A stretch of DNA of 64,000 nt, from positions 1-64,000 of the forward strand of contig NZ_BAXB01000016.1 of NCBI RefSeq assembly GCF_000698145.1, in the 5' to 3' direction. This stretch comes from Geomicrobium sp. JCM 19039. Lineage in GTDB: Bacteria > Bacillota > Bacilli > Bacillales > Marinococcaceae. The notes under the pieces are model-generated. The model had not been told where the DNA came from. It saw only the letters and a program-made list of their open reading frames with translations, and did not search any database. Positions 19,827 to 29,903 of the stretch are shown one piece after another; positions within the stretch are counted from its first letter, which is position 1; each line of letters opens with the position of its first letter. The translations under genes were made by a program, and so were the position numbers.

Positions 19827-20170
19827 AGCACTCTCCCTGGTAATCTATAGTAGTTAGATTTTTTGTATGAATCGTCCATGGCGACACCCGTTAGGTTATG
19901 CGACCAGGAATGAGGTAGAGATTTATCGAATGCGTCTCCTCCTGTATAACGGATGTATGGACTATGGATGAAAAAAATTCCTTTACAAACCGTTCAGGGA
20001 TTTTTTTGTTGTGTACACCTAGTTTAGCATGTCACTGGATTGTGACAAATGGGCTGAACATGAAGCGAACACGTGTGAAACACGGTCCGAGTTACGGTGA
20101 GCTTCTTAGCTCGTGAAATGAGTGATGCCCTTTTTGAGGTGCTTGTCATGAATTGTGATGGGTTTTCTGA
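19827..20170. other. Intergenic region upstream of trhO
   Basis: No gene seen on either strand. A weak hairpin with AAAAAAATTCC and GGGATTTTTTT lies near 19974-20009. Confidence 0.5.
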
Positions 20171-20176
20171 TATAAT
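20168..20176 (+). promoter_or_regulatory. Extended -10 promoter of trhO
   Basis: TGATATAAT, an extended -10 (TGnTATAAT). TTGTCA at 20143-20148 is too far (22 bp) for a normal -35. Confidence 0.55.
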
Positions 20177-20245
20177 AATACAGGTTTGACCCCACCCAGG
20201 GGTACAATGACATCACTGCAAGATGTACATTCGGAGGGAAAAACG

Positions 20246-21181
20246 ATGAGTAAAGACTATCGTGTATTGTTGTATTACAAATATGTTGATCTGCCAGATT
20301 ATGAAACGTATGCAGAGGAACATTTACAGTTTTGTAAAGAGTTAGGGTTGCGGGGTAGAATAATCGTCGCACCTGAAGGTATAAACGGGACCGTATCGGG
20401 TACGGTTGAGCAAACGGATGAATATATGAAACGCGTAAAGTCCGATGAACGTTTTCATGATATGTGGTTTAAAATAGACGACGTCGAGGAACATGCATTT
20501 AAGAAGATGTTCGTGCGTCCGAAGCAAGAGCTTGTTACGTGGCGTTTAGATGAAAAAATTGAAGTAAGTCCTAATGATAAAACGGGCAAGTATTTAAGTC
20601 CGAAAGAATTTCATGATGCGCTTCTTGACGAAGATACGATTGTCATTGATGGGCGTAATGACTATGAATATGAAATCGGTCACTTTCGCAACGCCATTAA
20701 ACCGGAAGTGAATTCTTCGAGAGAATTTCCGGAGTGGATTGATGAAAACTTGGCTGATCTTAAAGATAAACGTGTCGTCACTTATTGTACTGGCGGGATT
20801 CGTTGTGAGAAACTGACTGGCATTCTCATGGAAAAAGGGTTTGAAGACGTGTCACAGCTGCACGGTGGCGTCGTGAACTATAGTCAAGATGAAGAGGTTC
20901 AGGGTCGTTTGTTTGACGGAAAGCTGTACGTGTTTGATGAGAGAATTTCTGTCCAAGCGAATCATACCGATGAAGATGTCGTGATTGCGAGCTGTCACCA
21001 TTGTGGGACAACAGAAGATCGCTATATCAATTGTTCCAACCCTGAATGCAACCGGCAATATGTATGTTGCACAGCGTGTGAAGAAAAAGAACAAGCGGCT
21101 TGTTCGAGCGAATGTAAAGAACATCCGCGCAACCGCTGGCCGCAAATTAAAGACACGTATGCAGCGAAAGAAGCTTACTAG
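20246..21181 (+). CDS. trhO: tRNA U34 hydroxylase TrhO (rhodanese family)
   Basis: Oxygen-dependent 5-hydroxylation of uridine 34 in tRNA wobble positions. 311 residues: N-terminal acylphosphatase-like domain (about 1-95, with APEGINGTVSG), rhodanese domain (about 115-215) with active-site loop CTGGIRCEK, and a C-terminal cysteine-rich tail (CHHCGTTEDRYINCSNPECN, then CCTAC) likely binding zinc. ATG 20246 follows GGAGGG; a longer frame from 20186 lacks one. The nitroreductase gene starts 12 bp downstream, so the two are probably co-transcribed. Confidence 0.92.
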   Translation: MSKDYRVLLYYKYVDLPDYETYAEEHLQFCKELGLRGRIIVAPEGINGTVSGTVEQTDEYMKRVKSDERFHDMWFKIDDVEEHAFKKMFVRPKQELVTWRLDEKIEVSPNDKTGKYLSPKEFHDALLDEDTIVIDGRNDYEYEIGHFRNAIKPEVNSSREFPEWIDENLADLKDKRVVTYCTGGIRCEKLTGILMEKGFEDVSQLHGGVVNYSQDEEVQGRLFDGKLYVFDERISVQANHTDEDVVIASCHHCGTTEDRYINCSNPECNRQYVCCTACEEKEQAACSSECKEHPRNRWPQIKDTYAAKEAY

Positions 21182-21192
21182 GAGGAATCGGT

Positions 21193-21792
21193 GTGGATGT
21201 TTTTGAAGCGATTCAATCGAGAAGAAGCGTAGGGAAAGTTGACCCACATGAACTTGTCGATAAGGAAACGTTAAAGCGAATTCTTGAAGCAGGAACTTGG
21301 GCACCTTCCCACTATAAAACCGAACCGTGGAAATTCTTCGTGCATACAGGCGAAGGAAGGCGTTCTCTCGGGAAAGTACTTCGCAGCATTGCCCGAGAAA
21401 AAATGGACGACGAGCTTTCTGATAAAGATTTGGAGAAGCTTGAGAGCACAGAGAACAAACCGTTCCGTGCACCGATCGTCGTTACGATTGCTGTGGAACC
21501 GAGTGCGAAAGATAAAGTGATCGAGATTGAAGAGTATGCAGCTGCGCATGCAGCCGCCCAAAACATGTTGCTTGCCGCTCACGCACTCGGGCTAGGAGCG
21601 ATTTGGCGCTCAGGCAAACCAATGTATCATAAGAAAGTACGTGATTTCTACAACCTCTCTGAAGACGGCAATATCGTTGGATTTATCTATCTAGGGTTTC
21701 CGAAGTCCGACAAAGAAAAGTCAGGCAAGCGTGTCCCTCATGAGGCAAAAACGACGTACATTCATGAAGAGATCGAGCGTATTGAATCGTGA
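21193..21792 (+). CDS. Nitroreductase family protein
   Basis: FMN-dependent oxidoreductase of 199 residues, GTG start with TAGGAGG upstream. N-terminal SRRSVGK and WAPSHYKTEPW are the FMN-binding signature of the YdjA-like branch; AAAAHAAAQNMLLAAHALGLGAIWR forms the dimer helix and the GIG-like loop. Physiological substrate unknown. Second gene after trhO. Confidence 0.9.
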   Translation: MDVFEAIQSRRSVGKVDPHELVDKETLKRILEAGTWAPSHYKTEPWKFFVHTGEGRRSLGKVLRSIAREKMDDELSDKDLEKLESTENKPFRAPIVVTIAVEPSAKDKVIEIEEYAAAHAAAQNMLLAAHALGLGAIWRSGKPMYHKKVRDFYNLSEDGNIVGFIYLGFPKSDKEKSGKRVPHEAKTTYIHEEIERIES

Positions 21793-21815
21793 TATAGCTA
21801 AGCTTAACGAAAGGC

Positions 21816-21857
21816 GTGGAAGTGTGGATCAATGTTGATCCGCACTTCCCGTTTTTT
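21816..21857 (+). terminator. Terminator after nitroreductase gene
   Basis: GGAAGTGTGGATCA / TGATCCGCACTTCC stem with ATGT loop and TTTTTT. Confidence 0.92.
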
Positions 21858-21895
21858 GTAGAAGAAAAACTACTTCGTATGTAGAAATAAATAAA

Positions 21896-21952
21896 TTGAC
21901 AGCCGTTCACCGTGTAGGATAGCATTAAAACTGAGCGGTTTTCATAAAACCG
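21896..21952 (+). promoter_or_regulatory. Promoter and TetR operator
   Basis: TTGACA (21896-21901), 18-bp spacer, TAGCAT (21920-21925), followed by inverted repeat CGGTTTT-CAT-AAAACCG (21936-21952), placed to block transcription of the TetR gene and exporters. Confidence 0.7.
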
Positions 21953-21982
21953 ATAAGTCAGCACATGAATGAGTGAGATAAG

Positions 21983-22870
21983 ATGAAAGATAAAATTATT
22001 AAAGAATCACTTCATCGGTTTTCGATAGACGGATACTACAACACCTCTATGCAATCCATTGCTCAGAATTGTGGAATATCAAAGGCATCACTGTATAAGT
22101 ACTTTGCATCGAAAGAAGACCTGCTCCTTCAGGCGTTTGAATACAACTTGGAGCAAATGTTACTGAGAGCAACAACGCTACAAGTTGACCCACAAAAATC
22201 ACCGAGAGAACAGCTTATCGAAAAAATTGTTTCTGAGTTAGAGTCGACGAAAGAGCATCGCCCGTTCATGCACCTCGTTTTGCGGACGGCACCGCCGAAG
22301 AAAAATGCTGAGCTTATGTCGATGTTCAAGCGGACCCGTGCGCTTCTGATGAATTGGCATTATGACAGTTTAGAACAGATGTATAAAGGAAATTATCGCG
22401 GAAACTTATGGGACCTTGTTGTCATGTTTCAAGGGACATTACGAGAGTACACAAGTCTAATGGTCGACGAACATAAATCCTTAAACTCACATGACGTTGC
22501 ACATAAAGTCGTCGAGTTTGTTGAAGCCGCTGCACCTGTGCAGTTTACCAATCAAGCATTGCTCTCTGAAGAGATGATGAATGATTACGCAACGTATCGA
22601 TTTGATGAAGACTTTGAAGGCATTGAAGCACATAAACGTACGTTATGTTGGCACATCCAAGACACGGTCGAGAGAGAAGCGTCGGCAAAGGATCGTTCCA
22701 AACTTATTGATGCCGCGGCGAAGCTTACTGAGGAAGCAACTCACGACAATCCAAGACAGTTTATGATTGAGTCTTTAGGCCGCTACCTCGCAGACTCCGT
22801 CTCGATATCGTCAGAGCTTCACACCCTTCAACAACTCATTGCCGCACAACACGCTCATTTTCAAGAGTAG
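21983..22870 (+). CDS. TetR/AcrR family regulator
   Basis: Repressor of 295 residues, longer than the usual ~200. Helix-turn-helix at about residues 22-42 (MQSIAQNCGISKASLYKYFASKEDLL). The extra C-terminal ~90 residues show no recognised domain. Located directly before two DHA2 multidrug exporters, 31 bp upstream of the first, so it probably represses them in response to a toxic compound. Confidence 0.88.
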   Translation: MKDKIIKESLHRFSIDGYYNTSMQSIAQNCGISKASLYKYFASKEDLLLQAFEYNLEQMLLRATTLQVDPQKSPREQLIEKIVSELESTKEHRPFMHLVLRTAPPKKNAELMSMFKRTRALLMNWHYDSLEQMYKGNYRGNLWDLVVMFQGTLREYTSLMVDEHKSLNSHDVAHKVVEFVEAAAPVQFTNQALLSEEMMNDYATYRFDEDFEGIEAHKRTLCWHIQDTVEREASAKDRSKLIDAAAKLTEEATHDNPRQFMIESLGRYLADSVSISSELHTLQQLIAAQHAHFQE

Positions 22871-22901
22871 ACCGTATTAACTTAAGAAAAGAAGGAATAA
22901 C

Positions 22902-24304
22902 ATGAGTACACAGTCATCAATAGCGAACACTCGTTCTATGGTTGCCATCCTTTTGGCAGCTGCGTTTATGGCGATCTTAAATCAGACGTTGCTAACGACC
23001 GCCTTGCCCCACATCATGCGTGATTATGGGATTACAGCAGACATGGGACAATGGGTAAACTCGGCCTTCATGTTAGTAAACGGTGTGATGATTCCGATCA
23101 CCGCATTTCTCATTGAGAAATATACAACGAGAAGGTTGTTTTTTGTCGCCATGGGGTTGTTCGCAGTCGGAACACTCGTCTGTGCAATTGCACCTACGTT
23201 TGGAGTGTTAATCGCTGGCAGGGTCATTCAAGCAGGTGGAGCTGGAATCATGATGCCGCTTATGCAAACGGTATTGCTGCTCATTTTCCCCGTTGAAAAA
23301 CGAGGGTCAGCCATGGGAATGGTCGGCCTTGTCATTGCCTTTGCACCAGCCATTGGTCCGACATTATCTGGTTGGCTCGTCGGCATTTACCATTGGTCAA
23401 TTTTATTTTGGATTATTCTTCCATTAGCATTGATTACAATTGCTGCGGCAGCCATACGATTAGAAAATGTATCGATTCTTAAAAACCCGAAGTTAGATAT
23501 CACATCCATTATTTTGTCTTCATTTGGCTTTGGTGGAATTTTATACGGGTTTAGTTCTGCGGGCACTGCAGGGTGGGCGAGTGCGACCTTCCTCATCCCT
23601 GTTGTGATAGGTGCTGTAACATTGACGTTGTTTATTCTCCGTCAATTAAAGCTCCCGCAACCGGTGTTAGAATTTCGGGTATTTCGCTATCCAGTATTTT
23701 TACTCACAACCATCATCGGGATGATTGTATTTATGTCAATGATTGGATCTCAAACCATCTTGCCTGTTTACATGCAGGATATGCATGAGTTTACCGCATT
23801 TGAAACAGGCCTTATGCTATTACCAGGAGCAATATTAATGGGAATTATGTCCCCGATCACTGGACGAATTTTTGATCGGATTGGGGCGAGGACGTTGTCT
23901 TTACTTGGCCTCGGCATGATTACAGTGACAACCTTTATGCTCACGCAACTTTCGACAGACACATCGTTTCTATACTTGACGCTCGTATCAACTGTGCGCA
24001 TGTTAGGGATCGCCCTTTGTATGATGCCTGTCACAACAGCGGGCATTAACAACTTGCCGAACTCATTAATTCCCCACGGGACGGCTATGAACAATACGAT
24101 GAGGCAAGTGGCGGGAGCATTGGGACCGCGCTCCTTGTTACAGTAATGACACAAGGGGCCGTTTCAGACGGTTCAATGGAGGGGGCCGTCCGCGGCGTGA
24201 ATTTAGCCTTCTTACTTGCAGGATCCCTCTCTGTTGTTGGATTGCTGCTTGCCTTTTTGCTCAAAAGAAAACCAACTGAACCGAGCGACTCGATGAATGC
24301 GTAG
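22902..24304 (+). CDS. DHA2 family MFS multidrug exporter, one frameshift
   Basis: Proton-coupled exporter of the 14-helix EmrB/QacA group. Motif C-like PAIGPTLSGWL and repeated hydrophobic helices; N-terminal LNQTLLTTALPHIM is typical. Near 24112 one G is missing (GTGGGCGGGAGC expected), moving the last helices (SIGTALLVTVMTQ...) to another frame; repaired length 467 residues. GAAGGAATA stands before the ATG. It is followed closely by a close paralogue, suggesting tandem duplication. Confidence 0.9.
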
Positions 24305-24349
24305 CCCGAAAGGGTGCGCCTTCATGGTATCGGTTGAGGGGAGTTACAT

Positions 24350-25738
24350 ATGGGAGATCAACAAATGCAACATATCAAAAAAGCACCGATCGTTACAGTT
24401 CTCCTTATCGGTGCTTTTGTCGCGATATTAAATCAGACTTTACTGACAACGGCGTTGCCTCACCTAATGAGTGACTTAAATATTACAGAGAATGAAGCGC
24501 AATGGGTGACGACGGTGTTTATGCTTGTAAACGGCATTATGATTCCGATTACAGCATTTCTTATTGAGAAATTTTCCACTCGTCGATTATTTTTGACAGC
24601 AATGGGTTTATTTGTGTTCGGAACGCTCGTCTGTGCGCTTTCTCCGGTATTCTCAACGCTTATGGTTGGAAGAGTCATTCAAGCATCGGGAGCCGGAATC
24701 ATGTTGCCGTTAATGCAAACATCGTTTCTTTTATTGTTTCCTATTGAAAAGCGAGGAAGTGCGATGGGGATGGCAGGGCTCGTCATTTCATTTGCTCCGG
24801 CAATCGGGCCCACCTTATCTGGATGGCTCGTTGAAGACCACCATTGGTCAATCTTATTTTGGATCATTTTGCCTATCGGTATTGTGAATACGATTCTTGC
24901 GTATTTTTTCTTGAAAAATATTGCGACCATTCGTGAGCCGAAGCTGGACATTCGCTCCATCATCTATTCAACTTTCGGTTTTGGTGGATTGCTACTCGGG
25001 TTCAGTTCTGCCGGTGATGGCGATTGGACAAGTTTACATGTGTTAGTCCCAATCATCGTCGGAGCGGTAACATTATTCGTGTTCATCAGAAGACAATTCC
25101 GTTTGGACCAACCGATTCTTGAGTTTCGCGTATTTCAATCACGCACCTTCACGTTCTCAGTGCTCATCGGGATCATTATCTTTCTATCCATGATTAGCTC
25201 GGCAACCATTTTGCCGATCTATATGCAGAATATGAATTCTTTTTCAGCGTTTGAATCAGGGCTTATTCTTCTTCCTGGTGCCATCATGATGGGGATCCTG
25301 TCACCGATTGCAGGTCGAGTGTTCGATAAAATCGGAGTCAGGTACTTAGCTATTCCTGGTTTATTTCTCATTTTTATCTCGTCTGTCATGTTCACGAATT
25401 TGCAGGCAGACACGTCAGCCACATATTTGAGTGTAGGTTATGCCATTCGCATGGTCGGAACTGCAATGGCGATGATGCCCATTACAACCGCAGGGATTAA
25501 TGATTTACCGAGAGTACTCATTCCCCATGGTACGGCGATGAATAATACGCTAAGGCAAGTCGGCTCATCAATTGGAACGGCACTGTTTGTCACCATTATG
25601 ACGACCGCCACGGTTAGCGCTTACGCAACCGAAGTCGAATCACTCATTTACGGTGTGAACATGACGTTTATTATCGCGTCGGTGTTGGCTGCGATCGGTT
25701 TTGTGCTCACCTTTCAATTCAAGAACAAAGATAAATAG
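24350..25738 (+). CDS. DHA2 family MFS multidrug exporter (tandem paralogue)
   Basis: 462 residues, intact, about 14 helices. Very similar to the preceding gene over its whole length (shared LNQTLLTTALPH, ITAFLIEK, PAIGPTLSGWL, LPGAI.MGI.SPI.GR). GAGGGGAG precedes ATG 24350. Likely an operon with the TetR regulator and the first exporter; two related pumps may act on different drugs or as a heteromer (inference). Confidence 0.92.
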   Translation: MGDQQMQHIKKAPIVTVLLIGAFVAILNQTLLTTALPHLMSDLNITENEAQWVTTVFMLVNGIMIPITAFLIEKFSTRRLFLTAMGLFVFGTLVCALSPVFSTLMVGRVIQASGAGIMLPLMQTSFLLLFPIEKRGSAMGMAGLVISFAPAIGPTLSGWLVEDHHWSILFWIILPIGIVNTILAYFFLKNIATIREPKLDIRSIIYSTFGFGGLLLGFSSAGDGDWTSLHVLVPIIVGAVTLFVFIRRQFRLDQPILEFRVFQSRTFTFSVLIGIIIFLSMISSATILPIYMQNMNSFSAFESGLILLPGAIMMGILSPIAGRVFDKIGVRYLAIPGLFLIFISSVMFTNLQADTSATYLSVGYAIRMVGTAMAMMPITTAGINDLPRVLIPHGTAMNNTLRQVGSSIGTALFVTIMTTATVSAYATEVESLIYGVNMTFIIASVLAAIGFVLTFQFKNKDK

Positions 25739-25768
25739 AAAAACCACAGCGCTACTGCTGTGGTTTTT
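25738..25768. terminator. Bidirectional terminator between convergent genes
   Basis: Hairpin AAAACCACAGC / GCTGTGGTTTT with GCTACT loop; A and T runs on both sides serve both strands. It overlaps the 3' end of the flavin reductase gene. Confidence 0.85.
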
Positions 25769-26234
25769 CATTCAAAGAACGATATGCGCCTCGGTAGTAG
25801 ACGAGTGGATCTTTAGCGTCTTTGTCGCTTAACTGCATGTTCTGAACTTCGCCAATAAAGATCGTGTGGTCGCCAGCTTCTACCTCATCGTATGTGGTGC
25901 ACAAGAGTTGGACCATCGCTTCTGGAATGACGGGATAGCCGTTAAAGTCAGCAAAAGCAAACTGCTCTTTACCTGGAACTTGATTTGCAAACAACTTCGA
26001 AATGTCTTCTTGCGACTTGTCGAGAATATTGACAGCAAATCGTTTCGACTGAGTTATTTTTTTGTACATGTTCGTTCGATGATCAACAGAAATGGCAATG
26101 AGTTTGGGCTCTAATGAGATGCTCATAAACGCATTCGCTGTCATGCCGTGAATCTCTCTGTTATTTTCAGTCGTGACAACGGTTATTCCTGTTGTAAAGT
26201 TCGCCATCGCACGACGGAATAGATGATCGTCCAT
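25752..26234 (-). CDS. Flavin reductase family protein
   Basis: FMN-binding split-barrel reductase of 160 residues, supplying reduced flavin to a partner oxygenase. Signature TGITVVTT near residue 15, GMTANAFMSISLEPKLIAISVD, and the C-terminal GDHTIFIGEV. ATG 26234 chosen because GAAGGAG is nine bases upstream; a GTG three codons earlier overlaps that site. No oxygenase partner lies nearby. Confidence 0.88.
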   Translation of the reverse strand: MDDHLFRRAMANFTTGITVVTTENNREIHGMTANAFMSISLEPKLIAISVDHRTNMYKKITQSKRFAVNILDKSQEDISKLFANQVPGKEQFAFADFNGYPVIPEAMVQLLCTTYDEVEAGDHTIFIGEVQNMQLSDKDAKDPLVYYRGAYRSLNEKPQQ

Positions 26235-26476
26235 GTCAGACACTCCTTCATTTGCAACCTAAATTAGATCTATACTATTAACGTATGATGATTCAAATAA
26301 AAAGTACGCATCTGTTATTCTAACAAGTGAATGTGCGAAAGGCGAGTAATCAGCTCTTCAGTGTAAGAATTGAATGATTATTTTAGGGAAGAACAATATT
26401 GAACACAATCGGTGTATTCCTGGGAAGAAGTCATGTATGATAGGGATAGGATATGCTAAGAAAGGAAGGCGAAGTT

Positions 26477-27658
26477 ATGCCTAGCGAGAAGTTACACGCG
26501 TTTTTAAATGAAGGATTAAATGAATTGAAAGAAAAAGGCTTATATAATGTCATTGACCCGTTGGACGGTGCAAACGGCGCAGAGATTACACTGAATGGCA
26601 AAAAGATGATTAACTTGTCTTCAAACAACTATTTAGGGTTGGCAACAGACGAGCGATTAAAAAAAGAAGCCATTAACGCGGTCGATCAGTTTGGCGTCGG
26701 TTCTGGTGCTGTACGTACGATTAACGGCACACTAAAGATCCACGAAGAGCTTGAAGAAAAGTTGGCTCAGTTCAAACATACAGAAGCGGCGATTGCCTAT
26801 CAATCAGGTTTCAACTGTAACATGGCAGCAATTTCTGCAGTGATGAATAAAAACGATGCGATTCTTTCGGATGAGTTGAACCATGCATCCATTATTGACG
26901 GTTGCCGCTTATCGAAAGCGAAGATCATTCGTTACAATCATAGTGACATGGAAGATCTTCGTCAAAAAGCAAGTGAAGCCGTGAAAGAATACGATAAAGT
27001 TATGGTTATTACTGACGGCGTATTCTCAATGGATGGGGATGTAGCGAAGCTGCCTGAAATCGTTGAGATTGCTGAAGAATTCGGCTTGATTTCTTACGTC
27101 GATGATGCACACGGCTCTGGTGTACTTGGCGATGGAAAAGGGACAGTTAAGCATTTCGGATTGTCTGATCGTGTGGATATGCAAATGGGCACGTTGTCAA
27201 AAGCAATCGGAGTTGTTGGTGGTTACGTAGCAGGCAGTCAAGCGCTCATTGATTGGCTCAAGGTTCAATCAAGACCGTTCCTATTCTCGACGTCACTAAG
27301 TCCTGCTGATGTGTCGGCATGCATTAAGGCCATCGACATCTTATCGGAATCTAAAGAACTGCAAGAGAAGCTTTGGGAGAATGCCAAATACTTGCAGGAT
27401 GGGCTGAAAAAGCTCGGATTTGAGATTGGTGAAACAAAAACACCAATTACACCTGTCATTATTGGTGATGAGAACAAGACGCAAACCTTTAGCAAGCGAT
27501 TGATGGAAGAAGGCATCTACGCAAAATCAATCGTGTTCCCAACCGTTCCTAGAGGAACAGGAAGGGTTAGAAATATGCCAACCGCCGCTCATACGAAGGC
27601 GCAGTTGGACGAAGCACTCCAAGTGTACGAAAAGCTAGGAAAAGAATTAAACGTGTAA
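26477..27658 (+). CDS. kbl: Glycine C-acetyltransferase (2-amino-3-ketobutyrate CoA ligase)
   Basis: PLP enzyme splitting 2-amino-3-oxobutyrate with CoA into glycine and acetyl-CoA, the second step of threonine degradation. 393 residues of the alpha-oxoamine synthase family: [32 protein letters not shown] and the PLP lysine in [11 protein letters not shown] 26477 follows AAAGGAAGG; the frame opens earlier. Paired with tdh just downstream. Confidence 0.94.
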   Translation: MPSEKLHAFLNEGLNELKEKGLYNVIDPLDGANGAEITLNGKKMINLSSNNYLGLATDERLKKEAINAVDQFGVGSGAVRTINGTLKIHEELEEKLAQFKHTEAAIAYQSGFNCNMAAISAVMNKNDAILSDELNHASIIDGCRLSKAKIIRYNHSDMEDLRQKASEAVKEYDKVMVITDGVFSMDGDVAKLPEIVEIAEEFGLISYVDDAHGSGVLGDGKGTVKHFGLSDRVDMQMGTLSKAIGVVGGYVAGSQALIDWLKVQSRPFLFSTSLSPADVSACIKAIDILSESKELQEKLWENAKYLQDGLKKLGFEIGETKTPITPVIIGDENKTQTFSKRLMEEGIYAKSIVFPTVPRGTGRVRNMPTAAHTKAQLDEALQVYEKLGKELNV

Positions 27659-27699
27659 AGGGGGAAGGGCAGTCGGACGTTGATTGCCCAGCATCACAA
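27657..27699 (+). promoter_or_regulatory. Hairpin between a distant Shine-Dalgarno and the tdh start
   Basis: AAAGGGGAAGG (27657-27667) is 33 or more bases from the tdh ATG. In between, GGGCAGTC (27667-27674) pairs with GATTGCCC (27682-27689; one G-U) around a 7-base loop. Folding would bring the Shine-Dalgarno to about 12 bases from ATG. No other binding site precedes the start. Confidence 0.5.
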
Positions 27700-28641
27700 A
27701 TGAAAAAGATTCTACTCACGGGTGCGCTTGGTCAAATTGGATCAGAGTTAACAGCAGCACTGCAGCAGAAGTACGGTACAGACAATGTCGTTGCAACAGA
27801 TATTCGGTACAGTGAGGGCGCATTTGGAGAGGGTGCGGTCTTTGAAACGTTAGACATTATGGACGGCCAAAAACTACTAGATATCGTAAAGAAGCACAAG
27901 ATTGATACGATTATTCATCTTGCTGCGATGCTTTCTGCTAACGCTGAAAAGCACCCGCAACGTGCTTGGGACATCAACATGAATGGCCTTATGAACAGTC
28001 TAGAAGTAGCACGTGAAGAAAACTGCAAGTTTTTCACTCCGAGCAGTATAGGGGCTTTTGGTCCTTCGACGATTAAAAACAATACACCACAAGTGACCGT
28101 GCAACGACCAACGTCAATTTATGGTGTGAGTAAAGTCGCAAGTGAACTTCTATGTGATTATTATTTTACGAAGTTTGGTGTCGATACACGTGGTCTTCGT
28201 TTTCCTGGTCTTATTTCGTACTTGACCCCACCTGGTGGTGGGACGACAGACTATGCAGTAGATATTTATTATCAAGCTGTAAAGAAAAAGAGCTACACGT
28301 CATTTCTTGATCGAGGCACGTATTTGGACATGATGTATATGCCAGATGCTATTGGCGCAACAATGCGTCTACTAGAAGCTGAGTCTGGTGATTTGATTCA
28401 CCGAAATGCCTACAATGTCACGGCGATGAGTGTAGACCCGGAATCAGTTGCGTCGTCCATTCGTAAGCATATTCCTGAGTTCGAACTGAGCTACGATGTA
28501 GATCCGATTCGTCAAGCGATTGCAGAAAGTTGGCCAGATCATATCGATCCGACGGCTGCGAAAGAAGAGTTCGGATTTAATCCTCAATATGACTTGGACC
28601 GAATGACTGCAGATATGCTCAAACAAGTGAAACCAAATTAA
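27700..28641 (+). CDS. tdh: L-threonine 3-dehydrogenase, SDR type
   Basis: NAD-dependent oxidation of L-threonine to 2-amino-3-oxobutyrate, the substrate of Kbl. 313 residues, extended short-chain dehydrogenase fold: GALGQIGSEL nucleotide loop, HLAAMLSANAE, active-site YGVSK, LRFPGLISY and the TTDYAVDIYY stretch typical of this TDH type. Not the zinc-dependent form. Follows kbl by 41 bp without a normally spaced ribosome binding site. An in-frame TGA at 27681 excludes a longer start. Confidence 0.93.
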   Translation: MKKILLTGALGQIGSELTAALQQKYGTDNVVATDIRYSEGAFGEGAVFETLDIMDGQKLLDIVKKHKIDTIIHLAAMLSANAEKHPQRAWDINMNGLMNSLEVAREENCKFFTPSSIGAFGPSTIKNNTPQVTVQRPTSIYGVSKVASELLCDYYFTKFGVDTRGLRFPGLISYLTPPGGGTTDYAVDIYYQAVKKKSYTSFLDRGTYLDMMYMPDAIGATMRLLEAESGDLIHRNAYNVTAMSVDPESVASSIRKHIPEFELSYDVDPIRQAIAESWPDHIDPTAAKEEFGFNPQYDLDRMTADMLKQVKPN

Positions 28642-28645
28642 CAAA

Positions 28646-28686
28646 ACAAAGATCCCGAGTAACATCTCGTTACTCGGGATCTTTGT
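28646..28686. terminator. Terminator hairpin after tdh
   Basis: 18-bp perfect stem (28646-28663 with 28669-28686), loop ATCTC; T-run short. Lies between convergent genes. Confidence 0.8.
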
Positions 28687-28701
28687 TGCGCTTTCTTACA
28701 A

Positions 28702-29343
28702 CTAATTGATGACCTCATAGCCATCATTATCATACGCCTCCACGTACGTAATCACTTCCTCGACGTACCAGTCAGCACGGTTGTAAGCGAAGAGGGCTTC
28801 CTCTATCTCGCCATTCGCTGCACCATTGGACGCGAGGTATCTTGCGGCGGCGTAAATGGCGTCTTCATGATCCCAAGGGTCAGCAACCCCTTTATCTTGA
28901 ACATCCATGCCATACCCACCATGAATTTCAATTTGTTCTGGATCGGTGAGTACATTTGATGGGATCTCTCCAGCGCCATTTCCTTCACATGTCGGATGAC
29001 TCCAACCAAACCAAGTGCAAGGCATGAATTGCATTGGCCCTTCAGCACCAGCAGGGGAAACCATCGGGTCCATCGTTGAGAAACGCGTCTCTACCCGGTG
29101 GACGGCTGCAAGCAATTCCCAAGGAATGTCAAATTCATCAGCAGCTTCTTGGTAAATTGGAATGTATTCTGCAGGAATTTCATTAGGCGCAAACCCCGAT
29201 ATTGAACCATTCAGGATGCGGTCCAATTGTTGCTCATTGGAGATGAAATAAAATAGACTGATGGCCCCTACTGCTAAAATCATGAAAACAGCAGGAATCG
29301 CTATTAGGATCAGACGTTTTGATTTTCGTTTTGGCTTCGGCAT
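28702..29343 (-). CDS. Lytic transglycosylase / lysozyme-like cell wall hydrolase
   Basis: Membrane-anchored peptidoglycan-cleaving enzyme of about 213 residues. N-terminal basic stretch and one helix (residues 10-30), then a lysozyme-fold domain with catalytic glutamate in HRVETRF, the substrate loop SPAGAEGPMQFMPCTWFGW, and AYNRADWYVEEV at the C-terminus, resembling the muramidase part of CwlT-like proteins. ATG 29343 is preferred although a TTG at 29376 is possible. Monocistronic. Confidence 0.85.
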   Translation of the reverse strand: MPKPKRKSKRLILIAIPAVFMILAVGAISLFYFISNEQQLDRILNGSISGFAPNEIPAEYIPIYQEAADEFDIPWELLAAVHRVETRFSTMDPMVSPAGAEGPMQFMPCTWFGWSHPTCEGNGAGEIPSNVLTDPEQIEIHGGYGMDVQDKGVADPWDHEDAIYAAARYLASNGAANGEIEEALFAYNRADWYVEEVITYVEAYDNDGYEVIN

Positions 29344-29423
29344 CGTTCCATCATCCTCACTTGCTACACGTTCCAACTCATTCCATCATAGCGCTCAAAG
29401 CCATAGGTTGTCCACGGTATCGT

Positions 29424-29813
29424 TTAATTGTCAGATACATCCACTTCATGAACAGGCATCGAATGCATACCACGAGCAGTTACGTGTGGTTGAACATAGT
29501 AGAGGGCAGGCTCTGCATAAGTGAAATCAGCTGTGTAGACGCCATTCTCTGTATGTTCTGCAGGCACCATTGCACTGTTTTCTTTTTCGCCATCCGTCCA
29601 CACTTCTATGATGACTTCGTTGGCATCTTCCACACCGTCACCTGCTTGTGTTACTTCAATTTGGAAAGTTACGTCATCGCCAACGCTCGCAGATGCTTCA
29701 TTTAACACGTCAACTTCGATCGGTTCGGTAGAAAGCTCAGGTTGTTCTTCTGTATCTTGACTACAAGCCGTAAGCAGTCCAATTGTCAAAACGAGTATTG
29801 TTCTTTTTAACAC
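29424..29813 (-). CDS. YtkA-like (FixH-type) lipoprotein
   Basis: Secreted lipoprotein of 129 residues, GTG start with GAGGTG upstream, lipobox LLTAC (Cys17). The immunoglobulin-like domain with GDDVTFQIEVTQAG, GVYTADFTY and the C-terminal HVTARGMHSMPVHEV fits the YtkA family. The Met/His-rich end could bind copper (inference). Role in the cell unknown. Confidence 0.78.
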   Translation of the reverse strand: MLKRTILVLTIGLLTACSQDTEEQPELSTEPIEVDVLNEASASVGDDVTFQIEVTQAGDGVEDANEVIIEVWTDGEKENSAMVPAEHTENGVYTADFTYAEPALYYVQPHVTARGMHSMPVHEVDVSDN

Positions 29814-29903
29814 ACCATCACCTCAGCATTATCTTACCTTATCTCGGAGGTGTGGAGAAGTCGTAAACGAATTGTTCACTGTATTTTCATGGAGTTAAAG
29901 TAG

